Shown: piece by piece, positions 34,123 through 41,370 of the stretch
Layout: every line of letters starts with the position of its first letter
Numbering within the stretch: the stretch's first letter is position 1
Assembly: GCA_026418455.1 (NCBI GenBank)
Contig: JAOABH010000008.1
Coordinates: 56,561 to 120,560 of the forward strand
Direction of reading: 5' to 3'
DNA: 64,000 nt
From: Hydrogenothermaceae bacterium
GTDB taxonomy: Bacteria; Aquificota; Aquificia; Aquificales; Hydrogenothermaceae
The notes under the pieces: model-generated
What the model saw: only the letters and a program-made list of their open reading frames with translations
Databases searched by the model: none
What the model was told of the DNA's origin: nothing
Program-made: the position numbers and the translations under genes

Positions 34123-34481
34123 AAAAACTCGGAGCTTGGAAGGGAGTTTAAATTCTTTTCCTTCTTTTTTTCTTTCTGTGAATGTATTAAGACATATTCA
34201 GCCAATTTCAAAGCTTCTTCATAAGGTATGTTGTACGGTGGCATGTAGGCAAAACCAGGCCAATTTGAAGGATTTGGTTTTATTATCAACTTTGCAACTT
34301 TCTCTATGGCTTTTTGGCTTGTTCCGTACCTCTGAGAAATCTCTTTAAAAGATGGTCCAGTTCTTCTTTCGTAAGGGGAATGACAGCCACTACAGTTATA
34401 CTTCATGTAAAGTTGCTTTCCTTCATCAGCATAGGAAAAAATTGGTAAAGTTGATAAAATGATTAATACCATTAATAACAT
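34119..34481 (-). CDS. Small c-type cytochrome
   Basis: A 120-residue exported monohaem cytochrome: signal peptide (about 1-18, ending SYA), CSGCH haem motif (Cys30, Cys33, His34), and a Met in AYMPPYN as likely sixth ligand. The tail is Lys/Glu-rich. It lies after a hairpin that ends the next cytochrome transcript and has no clear ribosome site, so it is probably expressed weakly or from its own start. It overlaps the slipin 3' end by four bases. Confidence 0.85.
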   Translation of the reverse strand: MLLMVLIILSTLPIFSYADEGKQLYMKYNCSGCHSPYERRTGPSFKEISQRYGTSQKAIEKVAKLIIKPNPSNWPGFAYMPPYNIPYEEALKLAEYVLIHSQKEKKKEKNLNSLPSSEFF

Positions 34482-34487
34482 ATTAAA

Positions 34488-34513
34488 CTAAAAAGGAGGC
34501 TTAAAGCCTCCTT
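34488..34513 (-). terminator. Intrinsic terminator after the cytochrome c gene
   Basis: The minus strand carries AAGGAGGC and GCCTCCTT separated by five bases, followed by TTTTTAGTTT. It lies eight bases after the stop of the cytochrome gene at 34522 and just upstream of the second cytochrome, which would be read only by read-through. Confidence 0.85.
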
Positions 34514-34521
34514 GAAATTTA

Positions 34522-34845
34522 TTACTTGTTAGAGAGGATGAATTGAGCTAAAGCTTTAAGTTCATCATCTTTCATAGCTTTTGTTGTGTTAATTTGTGGC
34601 TTCATTACTGCTTCTTTAGCTGGATCAACTATAGCCTTTCCTTCACCTTTTAAGAATTTGATTAACTCAGCTTCTTTTCCAGCGTAAGCTGCAGCTATTT
34701 TCTTGAGAGATGGTCCTACAGTGTCAGCTGCTGCTTGGTGACAAGCAGTACAACCTTTTTGTTGGAAAAGAGCTTTACCATCTGCTGCAAATGATGCAGA
34801 TGCAACAGCCATTACAAATGCAACTGCTACTACTAACTTCTTCAT
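34522..34845 (-). CDS. Cytochrome c552/c551-type electron carrier
   Basis: A 107-residue soluble cytochrome: signal peptide (1-20, ending SFA), mature N-terminus ADGKALFQQKG, haem motif CTACH, and a distal Met in AVMKPQ. It belongs to the small cytochrome c8 group (Pseudomonas c551, Hydrogenobacter c552), the periplasmic donor to terminal oxidases or nitrite reductase. A strong AGGAGGT site and a good promoter precede it, and a terminator follows, so it is a highly expressed single gene. Confidence 0.93.
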   Translation of the reverse strand: MKKLVVAVAFVMAVASASFAADGKALFQQKGCTACHQAAADTVGPSLKKIAAAYAGKEAELIKFLKGEGKAIVDPAKEAVMKPQINTTKAMKDDELKALAQFILSNK

Positions 34846-34881
34846 GTTAATACCTCCTATTTAAAGAATTTTCAAGCTAAT

Positions 34882-34910
34882 AGTTTACTCTAACGTTGTT
34901 TTAAAATCAA
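34882..34910 (-). promoter_or_regulatory. Sigma-70 type promoter of the cytochrome c gene
   Basis: On the minus strand TTGATT and TAAACT are 17 bases apart. The start site would be near 34875, some 30 bases before the ATG at 34845, leaving room for the AGGAGGT site. The call is by pattern only. Confidence 0.45.
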
Positions 34911-35066
34911 TTACATTTCTTTAATTTTAAGCCTATTCAATTGTTCTATTTGTAATAGAATCAAAAATTATGCCAAATGTTAGGTTGATTTAAAGCCTTT
35001 AATATTAAGGATTCTTGTAAAAAAAGATTTGCAAATTTTCAAAATTACCTTTAAATTTTAAATATG

Positions 35067-35078
35067 TGATATTTATCA
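35067..35078. promoter_or_regulatory. Possible CRP/FNR-family operator
   Basis: TGATATTTATCA is a palindrome of the TGAT-N4-ATCA form bound by FNR/DNR-type regulators. It lies 65 bases before the peroxiredoxin ATG, between it and a cytochrome gene, a sensible place for oxygen- or NO-responsive control. In AT-rich DNA a chance match is quite possible, and no such regulator is in the window. Confidence 0.3.
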
Positions 35079-35142
35079 TTTATAAGCTTATTAAGAACTG
35101 TTATTATTAAGATAGAAAAATTTTTAATAGGGAGGTAATACC

Positions 35143-35748
35143 ATGGAAGAGAAAGTTGTTTTAGTCGGTCAGGAAGTTCCTGATTTTGAGATGGAGACTT
35201 ACGATCCTGCAACAGGAAAGTTTGGAAAGTTCTCTTTAGCCGATGCTAAAAAGGCAGGAAAATGGACAATTCTATTTTTCTATCCAGCAGACTTTACATT
35301 TGTATGTCCAACTGAGCTTGCAGATTTGGCTGAAAAGTATGAGGAGTTAAAACAACTTGGTGCTGAAGTTGTATCTGTCTCTACAGATACTAAGTTTGTC
35401 CACCTTGCATGGCAAAGAGATGAAAAACTTCTTGAAAATGTTAAATATCCTATGGGTGCAGATCCAACAGGAAAAGTTTCAAGAATGTTTGGTGTGTATG
35501 ACTGTGCAACTGGACTTGCTCTAAGGGGAACATTTATAATAAGCCCGGAAGGAAAACTTGTATCTTCTGAAGTAAACTTCTACAATGTTGGTAGAAATGC
35601 TGATGAGCTTGTGAGAAAGATGAAAGCTAACGCTTACTTAATCGGTCATCCGGATGAAGCTTGCCCTGCAAAATGGGAGCCAGGTAAGAAAACTCTCAAA
35701 CCTTCTGAAGAGCTTGTTGGACACGTATACGAAGCACTTCAAGGATAA
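35143..35748 (+). CDS. 2-Cys peroxiredoxin (AhpC/Prx)
   Basis: A 201-residue thiol peroxidase reducing hydrogen and organic peroxides. The peroxidatic Cys is in FYPADFTFVCPTEL and the resolving Cys in DEACPAKWEPG; RGTFIISPEG is also typical of AhpC/Prx1-type enzymes. The length and C-terminal tail fit a decameric 2-Cys enzyme. GGGAGGT lies before the ATG, and a hairpin follows the stop. Its reductant is unknown; no AhpF is adjacent. Confidence 0.95.
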   Translation: MEEKVVLVGQEVPDFEMETYDPATGKFGKFSLADAKKAGKWTILFFYPADFTFVCPTELADLAEKYEELKQLGAEVVSVSTDTKFVHLAWQRDEKLLENVKYPMGADPTGKVSRMFGVYDCATGLALRGTFIISPEGKLVSSEVNFYNVGRNADELVRKMKANAYLIGHPDEACPAKWEPGKKTLKPSEELVGHVYEALQG

Positions 35749-35756
35749 TCATATAT

Positions 35757-35778
35757 GGGAGGGATATTCCCTCCCGTT
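35757..35778 (+). terminator. Hairpin after the peroxiredoxin gene
   Basis: An eight-base perfect stem, GGGAGGGA/TCCCTCCC, with a three-base loop lies nine bases after the peroxiredoxin stop. The T-tract is weak (GTTAATATTTAT), so it may terminate inefficiently and let some transcription reach the next small gene. Confidence 0.6.
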
Positions 35779-35788
35779 AATATTTATC

Positions 35789-36109
35789 ATGAAATTTAAG
35801 CTTACAAGATTTTATCCTCAGAAGATAGAGATAGAGATACTCTTAAATCAACTTATCTCTATGTTTCCTATAGAGATTCAAGAGCACCCGACTTTTGGAT
35901 TAATAAAGAGAGTTTGGAGAACTACGGATAAAGAGTTTAGTATAGATAGTTTCCCTCAAGATATGATAGAAAGTCTATCATCATCTAAAACTTACCTTAA
36001 AGTCAAAGATGAAGCTATGAAATCTATTCTTCAAGAAGTTGAAAAGTTTGAGATAGTTTTATTTTATGAAGATAAGGAAGATATTTATGAGGTTGTAAAG
36101 TTATCTTAA
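35789..36109 (+). CDS. Hypothetical protein, 106 residues
   Basis: Not recognised. The chosen ATG at 35789 follows the hairpin; the longer frame would overlap the peroxiredoxin end. The product (MKFKLTRFYPQKIEIEI...) is soluble, acidic towards its end and without Cys, with a likely alpha/beta mix. No strong ribosome site is visible upstream, so expression is uncertain. Its stop overlaps the convergent MFS gene by four bases. The normal codon use of the region supports a real gene. Confidence 0.55.
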   Translation: MKFKLTRFYPQKIEIEILLNQLISMFPIEIQEHPTFGLIKRVWRTTDKEFSIDSFPQDMIESLSSSKTYLKVKDEAMKSILQEVEKFEIVLFYEDKEDIYEVVKLS

Positions 36110-37446
36110 CTTATCTCCTCTATAGATTTACCTTTTGCTTCTATACCAAATTTTATCCAAAGGAAAAAGGCAAAAAATCCTATAAACCAAAAGATAGAAA
36201 GCCCGAGGATACTGTATTTATAGTTAATCGTTGCTAAATATGTTAACATCGGAGGGGCTAACATTCCTGATATTCTACCTATTACTGATAATATCCCTAT
36301 AGCTGTTGCTCTTAAATAAGATGGATAAATTTCCATAGCTGATACATATGCAACACTTGCAAAAGAGTATGCCACAAATGAATAAACTGCAACAGTTGTG
36401 TATATATCCTGACTAAATATGAAAGATATGGATAGTAGCATTGAGAAGAGAGCTATAACGGTTCCAGTAAGTTTTCTTCCCACTATATCTGTTGCAAGAG
36501 ATGTTATTACTCCACCTATAAGTCCTGATACACTGGATATTAAGAGTAATTTTGGAATTTCGGAGTTAGGAAGGTTATACTGAGATGTTATGACAAGAGG
36601 AAGTATGGTTATAAAACCGTAGTATGTAGTTAAGATTGTGAAACTCATTGCAGACCCAAAGAGAAATCTTTCCCTATACTTTGTAAGAATTATCTTTATA
36701 GCCTCTTTCAGTCCACCTTCAAAAATGTGGATTTCACACTCTCTTTTTACAGGCTTTATATGGTATTTTCTCTCTATATTTTCAATAATACTTTTAGCTT
36801 CTTCTAATCTGTTTTTTGATATGAGCCATCTGGGTGATTCCGGAATAAACATTCTTATAAAAACTATTGTTAAGGCAAGAATACCTCCAAAGAAGAAGGC
36901 ATATCTCCATGCAGTATCTTCTGGAAGTTTTGACAGTAGATATATTCCAGTTAATGAAGCAAAGACACTTCCTAAATTCCATGAAGCTGTGATAAATCCG
37001 TCAACTCTCCCTCTGTATTTTGAAGGAACAAACTCGTCTATTGCAGAATGGATGGCAGAAAATTCTCCTCCTAAACCAAGTCCCGTTATAAACCTAAATA
37101 GAAGTGCTACTTCAAAACTATTTGCAAATCCGGTTAAAAATGTTCCGAGAGAGTATAATAAAAGTGTTATAAAAAATATCTTTTTCCTACCGTATCTGTC
37201 TGCTAAGTATCCAAAGATTAAAGCACCTGCCAAAACACCTATAAGAAAGCTACTTACTATCCAAGATGACTCAAATGTAGATAGATTCAGACTCTTTGAC
37301 ATAGATTTTAACACAACACTGACTATAACAACCTCAAAGGCATCAAGTATCCAAGTAATACCAAGAGCTATAACAAACTTTGTATGGAATCCCGTCCAAG
37401 GTAAGCTGTCTAAACGACAAGTTATATCAGTTTTTACTGTTTTCAT
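36106..37446 (-). CDS. MFS transporter, substrate unknown
   Basis: A 446-residue major facilitator protein with twelve predicted membrane helices. The loop 2-3 motif GYLADRYGRKKIF, the GLGLGGE motif in helix 4, the PESPRWL motif after helix 6 and a second DIVGRKL loop are characteristic. The closest general group is the sugar/SV2/metabolite-proton symporters; the substrate cannot be assigned. It is the last gene of the nrdB-nrdA transcript and overlaps the small Cys-motif gene by 20 bases, so a nucleotide-related or purely accidental association are both possible. Confidence 0.88.
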   Translation of the reverse strand: MKTVKTDITCRLDSLPWTGFHTKFVIALGITWILDAFEVVIVSVVLKSMSKSLNLSTFESSWIVSSFLIGVLAGALIFGYLADRYGRKKIFFITLLLYSLGTFLTGFANSFEVALLFRFITGLGLGGEFSAIHSAIDEFVPSKYRGRVDGFITASWNLGSVFASLTGIYLLSKLPEDTAWRYAFFFGGILALTIVFIRMFIPESPRWLISKNRLEEAKSIIENIERKYHIKPVKRECEIHIFEGGLKEAIKIILTKYRERFLFGSAMSFTILTTYYGFITILPLVITSQYNLPNSEIPKLLLISSVSGLIGGVITSLATDIVGRKLTGTVIALFSMLLSISFIFSQDIYTTVAVYSFVAYSFASVAYVSAMEIYPSYLRATAIGILSVIGRISGMLAPPMLTYLATINYKYSILGLSIFWFIGFFAFFLWIKFGIEAKGKSIEEIS

Positions 37447-37627
37447 CTTCTTTTTTCTTTAAAGCTTTTCCTAATAGATTTCTTCCCTCTGACTGTTGCA
37501 TACAGGATTTGTAGGCACATATCCGGCATAGTATATCGTTTGGATTGTATCCATATTTATAAGCAGAGGACTTTACCTCTTGTGGTAAGTCCTCTATCTC
37601 TTTTTCTAAATCTTCTCTTTTAATCAT
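37427..37627 (-). CDS. Small protein with a C-x2-C-x4-C motif
   Basis: Not recognised. The 66-residue, highly charged product has an acidic N-terminal helix (about 3-24) and a Cys cluster LCRICAYKSC (Cys34, 37, 42) that could bind metal, then a basic tail. It starts four bases after nrdA and overlaps the MFS gene by 20 bases. Linkage to ribonucleotide reductase makes a redox or iron role tempting, but that is inference only. Confidence 0.7.
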   Translation of the reverse strand: MIKREDLEKEIEDLPQEVKSSAYKYGYNPNDILCRICAYKSCMQQSEGRNLLGKALKKKEDENSKN

Positions 37628-37631
37628 CTAT

Positions 37632-40028
37632 TTACTCACAACTTGGGCATATCTTTGCTAAAAGTGGGTCTGTAGGACAGGCTTCTAAGTTGCCAGATTT
37701 TACTTTATCAACTACTTCATCTCCGTATTTTTCCCTTGCGAGTTTTTCAAGTTCCTCTATCTCTTTATCAATCTGTGAAATATCTCTCCTTGCAAGCCCA
37801 AAGCCTCTTCTCTCTCCTCTTTTATTTACGTTCATTGTGTATTTTTCCCCTTTGACTGTCTTATCTATGAAGCAGTAATAAGTAGATTTTAATCCTTTTT
37901 CCCAAGCATACATATATATGTTTTCCATATCTGACCTTAGGTCTTCTTCTATATATAGAGATTTTGAAACTGCTTGGTCTATATACTCTTGGAATGCAGC
38001 TGCTATATCTATCTGCCTGTAAGGGCTAACTTCATAAGCTGTTTTGTAAAGGGCTTTGTTTATCTTTCCTTCAAGCTCAGGAATATACTGTATAGAACCT
38101 CCATCAGCTTTTATCTTCTCAGCAAGTTCTTCGGACCATAAACCTTTCTCTTCAAGTTCTTTCATAAGAGGTTTATTTACCACTATAAATTTACCTGACA
38201 GTGTGTCTCTTGAGAATATGTTTGAGAAGTAGTTATCTATAGATGAAGATGTCCCTGCTATTATTGATATTGAAGCGGTCGGAGCTATTGCCAGTAAAAC
38301 TGCATTCCTTCTTGGTGGATAAGGATATGGTTTTCCTACTTTCTCCATCTCTACATAGTGTGGGAAAGGTCCTCTCTCTTTTGCAAGTTCTTCAGATTTT
38401 CTGTATGTGATGTCTCTCATAAACTTTGCTATCTTTTTTCCAAGTTCTACCGCTTCATCACTGTCATAAGGTATTCCAAGTTTTATAAGTGCTTCGTGAA
38501 ATCCCATCAATCCAATTCCAAGTGGTCTTAAATCCATAGTATTTTTTCTTGATTCTTTTGAAGGGTAAAAGTTTTTGTCAAGGATGTTATCAAGTGCAAC
38601 AACCATAATTTCTAAAGTTTCTTTAAGTTTTTCCCAGTCTATATCTGTGTTATTTTCTTTTATATGTTTTGCTAAATTAACAGATGCAAGAGTACAAACG
38701 GCGGTTGATTCTGGAGAGTTAGGAATACTTATTTCCGTACATAGGTTAGAAGAGTTTATAACTCCATATTCAGGACAAGGGTTATACTGATTGTGTCTAT
38801 CTTTGAAGGTAAGCCATGGATGTCCTGTCTTTGCAAGTTTAAACAGGAATTTCTTGTAAAAATCCTGGCTATCTATCTTTTTCCATAATAAAAGTTCTCC
38901 TCTTTCCGCCTTTTCTATACATTCTTCATACTTTTTCTTAAACTCTTCTCCCCAGGCTGTTATTAACTCTGGACATTCCGCTGGGTCAAATAGATATATA
39001 GGCTCTCTCTCTTTTATCCGTCTCATAAGTTCATCTGGCATCCATAAAGCTGTGTTTAATGAAGGAGTTCTAAAATATGGATTTCCCGTTGTCTCTCTCA
39101 AATCTAAAAATGCTTCTACATCAAGATGCCAAGGTTGTAGATACATAACTTGACTACTTCTCCTCCTTCCACCTTGCTGTATAGCATTTACTATCGTGTC
39201 AAATATCTTTATAAATGGTATTATTCCAGAAGATTTTGCATTTAAGGAGTGTATTTTACTTCCTGTTGCTCTTATTCTTGTTACATCTGTTCCAACTCCA
39301 CCAGCATACTTAGCTAAGAATGCTGTTTCTTTTGCTTTATCCATTATTGAGTCTAAAGAGTCATCTATTACATTTACATAACAGCTTGAATACTGATTTG
39401 TAAGTGTTCCGGAGTTAAATAAGGTTGGAGTTGAATGTAGATACTCAAGGTTAGAAAGTTTGTCGTATATTTTTAATATCTCCTCTTCGTTATTACCTAT
39501 TCCCATCGCAACTCTCATAAAGAACCATTGAGGTTTCTCTATAGTTTCAAAATTCCTATCTTTCATAAGATATCTGTCTTTAAGTGTTGAAAGTCCAAAG
39601 TAATCAAGATTGTAATCCCTCTTGTAATCTATCTTACTTTCAAGTAAATCTACATCAAAGTTTAGAAGTTCTGGTTTTAAAAGCTGTTCTCTTACAGCAT
39701 ACTCAAGGTAATCTTTAAGACCGCCAAACTTTCTATCTACTCTTCTGTTTATTATCTTTAAAAGCTGTCTTGTTGCAAGTGTATCGTATATGTAGTTTTT
39801 AGGTATCAGATGCTCTATAGCTTTCAATACAAGATAATCAAGGTCTTCCGTTGTAGTCCTTTCAGGTATCTTTAAATCAAGCTCTTTTGCCACTCTAAAA
39901 ACTATCTCGTAATCATCTGGAAGATCAAGGCCGTCTAAGAGTGCAAATATAGCATCTATAAGTTTTTTCATCTGAAATCTTTCAACAGACCCATCCCTCT
40001 TAATAACTACTCTCTCAACAGTTGCCAT
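37632..40028 (-). CDS. nrdA: Ribonucleoside-diphosphate reductase alpha subunit
   Basis: A 798-residue class I reductase large subunit, which converts ribonucleotides to deoxyribonucleotides. An N-terminal ATP-cone (about 1-90, VVIKRDGSVERFQ) for allosteric control is followed by the ten-stranded barrel with STPTLFNSGT, SSCYV (active Cys), NLCTEI (thiyl-radical Cys with Glu), VCTLASVNL, and APTASIS. The C-terminal CPSC pair accepts electrons from thioredoxin. It is continuous, without inteins or splitting. It lies 52 bases after nrdB. Confidence 0.96.
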   Translation of the reverse strand: MATVERVVIKRDGSVERFQMKKLIDAIFALLDGLDLPDDYEIVFRVAKELDLKIPERTTTEDLDYLVLKAIEHLIPKNYIYDTLATRQLLKIINRRVDRKFGGLKDYLEYAVREQLLKPELLNFDVDLLESKIDYKRDYNLDYFGLSTLKDRYLMKDRNFETIEKPQWFFMRVAMGIGNNEEEILKIYDKLSNLEYLHSTPTLFNSGTLTNQYSSCYVNVIDDSLDSIMDKAKETAFLAKYAGGVGTDVTRIRATGSKIHSLNAKSSGIIPFIKIFDTIVNAIQQGGRRRSSQVMYLQPWHLDVEAFLDLRETTGNPYFRTPSLNTALWMPDELMRRIKEREPIYLFDPAECPELITAWGEEFKKKYEECIEKAERGELLLWKKIDSQDFYKKFLFKLAKTGHPWLTFKDRHNQYNPCPEYGVINSSNLCTEISIPNSPESTAVCTLASVNLAKHIKENNTDIDWEKLKETLEIMVVALDNILDKNFYPSKESRKNTMDLRPLGIGLMGFHEALIKLGIPYDSDEAVELGKKIAKFMRDITYRKSEELAKERGPFPHYVEMEKVGKPYPYPPRRNAVLLAIAPTASISIIAGTSSSIDNYFSNIFSRDTLSGKFIVVNKPLMKELEEKGLWSEELAEKIKADGGSIQYIPELEGKINKALYKTAYEVSPYRQIDIAAAFQEYIDQAVSKSLYIEEDLRSDMENIYMYAWEKGLKSTYYCFIDKTVKGEKYTMNVNKRGERRGFGLARRDISQIDKEIEELEKLAREKYGDEVVDKVKSGNLEACPTDPLLAKICPSCE

Positions 40029-40080
40029 CTAAATCAACCTCCTTCAATACTTTAATAAATAGCCATTATCTTTGAAATTT

Positions 40081-41061
40081 TCAGAAATTGGTGTATTCAG
40101 TAGAAGACACCTCGAAGAAGTTTGTTAATTTTTTAACATCCTCTTTCTGTAAAAATTTAAGAGGATTTTCCGGAATGTTAAACTGAGGATCAAATCCAAG
40201 TTCTATAAGTCTCCTGTCAGCTATATACTTCATATACTGTTCAAGCTCTCTATAAGACACTCCGAATATTGTAGTTCCTCCAAATTTAGTTTTCAGATAG
40301 TTAAGCTCAAGTTCAACAGCATCTATAATTGACTGTCTTATGTTTTCAACAAAATCATAATCGTCAACTATCTGAGGATTTTCCTCAACTATTGTAAGTA
40401 TAGCTTCTATTCCGTTTTGAAGATGTAGAGACTCATCTATAAGTATAAGCTCTACTCCACTGACTACGTTTTTCATCTTTCCTGTGTCCTTCATAGCGAA
40501 AAAGTGTGCAAAAGCTGAGTAGAAGAAAAGTCCTTCCTGAATGATGTTATTTAGAAGGATAGAAGTAAGTATCTGCTTTTTACCTTCCAAACTGTCAGGG
40601 TCAGCTTTTCCGTATGTTATTCTATCAACAGCTCTTACAATAAGCTCCTGCTTTTCCATAAGAAGCTTATCTTCCAATGTAATGTTATATACTCTTCTTC
40701 TGTCCATATCAAAGCTGTTTAGTATTATCTCAAAAAAGTCGGAATGTATATTCTCCATAAACATCTGAGTGGAGAAACTCATCTTAGCATAAGGGTCTGT
40801 AAGGACTGGGAAAAATCCATTCCCCAGAACGTTTTGAACTAAAAGCTCAGAAGAGGCAAAATATCCGACAGCTGAATCAAACAGATCTTTCTCTGTAGGT
40901 GTTAAAGATTTATAATCAAGAACATCTTGCTGTATATTTAACTCCTCAGGGAACCAAACAGCTTTTTTCTGTTTTGTGTATATCTCTTTAAAAACTGGAT
41001 ACCTTGGACTTTCTGAAAGTCTTATATTGTCTCTAACTGAACTCTTTCCTATGAACGCCAT
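40081..41061 (-). CDS. nrdB: Ribonucleoside-diphosphate reductase beta subunit, class Ic-like
   Basis: A 326-residue ferritin-fold radical subunit. Metal ligands can be placed as Glu72 (YFASSELL), Glu103 and His106 (FMENIHSDFF), Glu176 (IIQEG), Glu210 and His213 (IDESLH). The position of the radical Tyr, seven residues after Glu103, is Phe110, and the first ligand is Glu rather than Asp; both changes are those of the Mn/Fe class Ic enzyme of Chlamydia. Trp36, Asp209 and C-terminal Tyr323 of the radical-transfer path are kept. The promoter has two NrdR-type boxes. Confidence 0.95.
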   Translation of the reverse strand: MAFIGKSSVRDNIRLSESPRYPVFKEIYTKQKKAVWFPEELNIQQDVLDYKSLTPTEKDLFDSAVGYFASSELLVQNVLGNGFFPVLTDPYAKMSFSTQMFMENIHSDFFEIILNSFDMDRRRVYNITLEDKLLMEKQELIVRAVDRITYGKADPDSLEGKKQILTSILLNNIIQEGLFFYSAFAHFFAMKDTGKMKNVVSGVELILIDESLHLQNGIEAILTIVEENPQIVDDYDFVENIRQSIIDAVELELNYLKTKFGGTTIFGVSYRELEQYMKYIADRRLIELGFDPQFNIPENPLKFLQKEDVKKLTNFFEVSSTEYTNF

Positions 41062-41067
41062 AGTATC

Positions 41068-41113
41068 CTCCTATATATAGTGTTTTGATTAAATATACTA
41101 CTACATATAGTGG
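41068..41113. promoter_or_regulatory. Two NrdR boxes, 30 bases apart
   Basis: Two copies of a CTAyATATAG core (41071-41080, a perfect palindrome, and 41101-41110 with one change), each flanked by TGT or TGG, lie exactly 30 bases apart, about three helical turns. They match the NrdR consensus aCaCwAtATaTwGtgT well at the core. One sits between the -35 and -10 elements, and the other covers the early transcript and overlaps the nrdB ribosome site. NrdR is the ATP/dATP-sensing repressor of reductase genes; its gene is outside the window. Confidence 0.8.
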
Positions 41114-41120
41114 ATGTCAA
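41092..41120 (-). promoter_or_regulatory. Strong sigma-70 promoter of nrdB-nrdA
   Basis: On the minus strand a perfect TTGACA (41120-41115) and TATATT (41097-41092) are separated by 17 bases. The start site would be near 41085, giving a leader of about 24 bases with AGGAGG before the ATG at 41061. Confidence 0.8.
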
Positions 41121-41323
41121 TTGTCTGTCAACATATATAAACCTCTATACTCTAATATCATATTTCAAATGAGAAAAAAATCATATGTTAAACCATTTTT
41201 AAATAGATTTTTTTGGTTTAAGTGAGATTTTAAAAAAATACCTGTTTTTCTGTTTGTTAGATAAAGATATTCAGATACAAAAATTTTTCAAAAAATATAT
41301 ATAATTATTTTGATTACAAAAAC

Positions 41324-41352
41324 TTTACAGTTAGCAATTATTAACTTAAAAT
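41324..41352 (+). promoter_or_regulatory. Possible promoter of the DHH phosphoesterase operon
   Basis: TTTACA and TAAAAT are separated by 17 bases; the implied start near 41359 leaves only a very short leader with GAGGAGG before the ATG at 41371. Assigned by pattern only. Confidence 0.4.
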
Positions 41353-41370
41353 ATTATAGAGGAGGTTTTA

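Larger units (their letters stand above)
34846..35142. other. AT-rich divergent intergenic region
   Basis: About 297 bases between the cytochrome gene (minus) and the peroxiredoxin gene (plus), without any ORF I can support. It holds the cytochrome promoter on the left, a weak plus-strand promoter-like pair (TTGCAA at 35029, TAAATT at 35052, 17 bases apart), a TGAT-4-ATCA palindrome at 35067-35078, and a pair of ATTAAGA repeats at about 35090-35113. Confidence 0.6.
41062..41370. other. AT-rich divergent intergenic region (nrdB / DHH gene)
   Basis: About 309 bases without a coding frame. The left end holds the nrdB promoter and NrdR boxes, the right end a promoter for the DHH gene. Between them is an inverted repeat TTAAACCA/TGGTTTAA (41188-41195 and 41214-41221) with an 18-base AT-rich centre, which could be an operator or a weak hairpin; the rest is low-complexity AT. 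Confidence 0.7.

Noticed and set aside
35029..35057. Plus-strand promoter for peroxiredoxin (TTGCAA, 17 bases, TAAATT)
   Set aside because: The match is weak, in extremely AT-rich DNA; it is mentioned in the intergenic entry but not called as a feature.
36638..37462. A 274-codon plus-strand ORF opposite the MFS transporter
   Set aside because: It is antisense to a clear twelve-helix transporter; its composition is that of a reversed hydrophobic gene, and it has no recognisable motif or ribosome site.
37632..41061. Intein or split gene in nrdA/nrdB, as reported for Aquifex
   Set aside because: Both reading frames are continuous with normal family length and no intein motifs.
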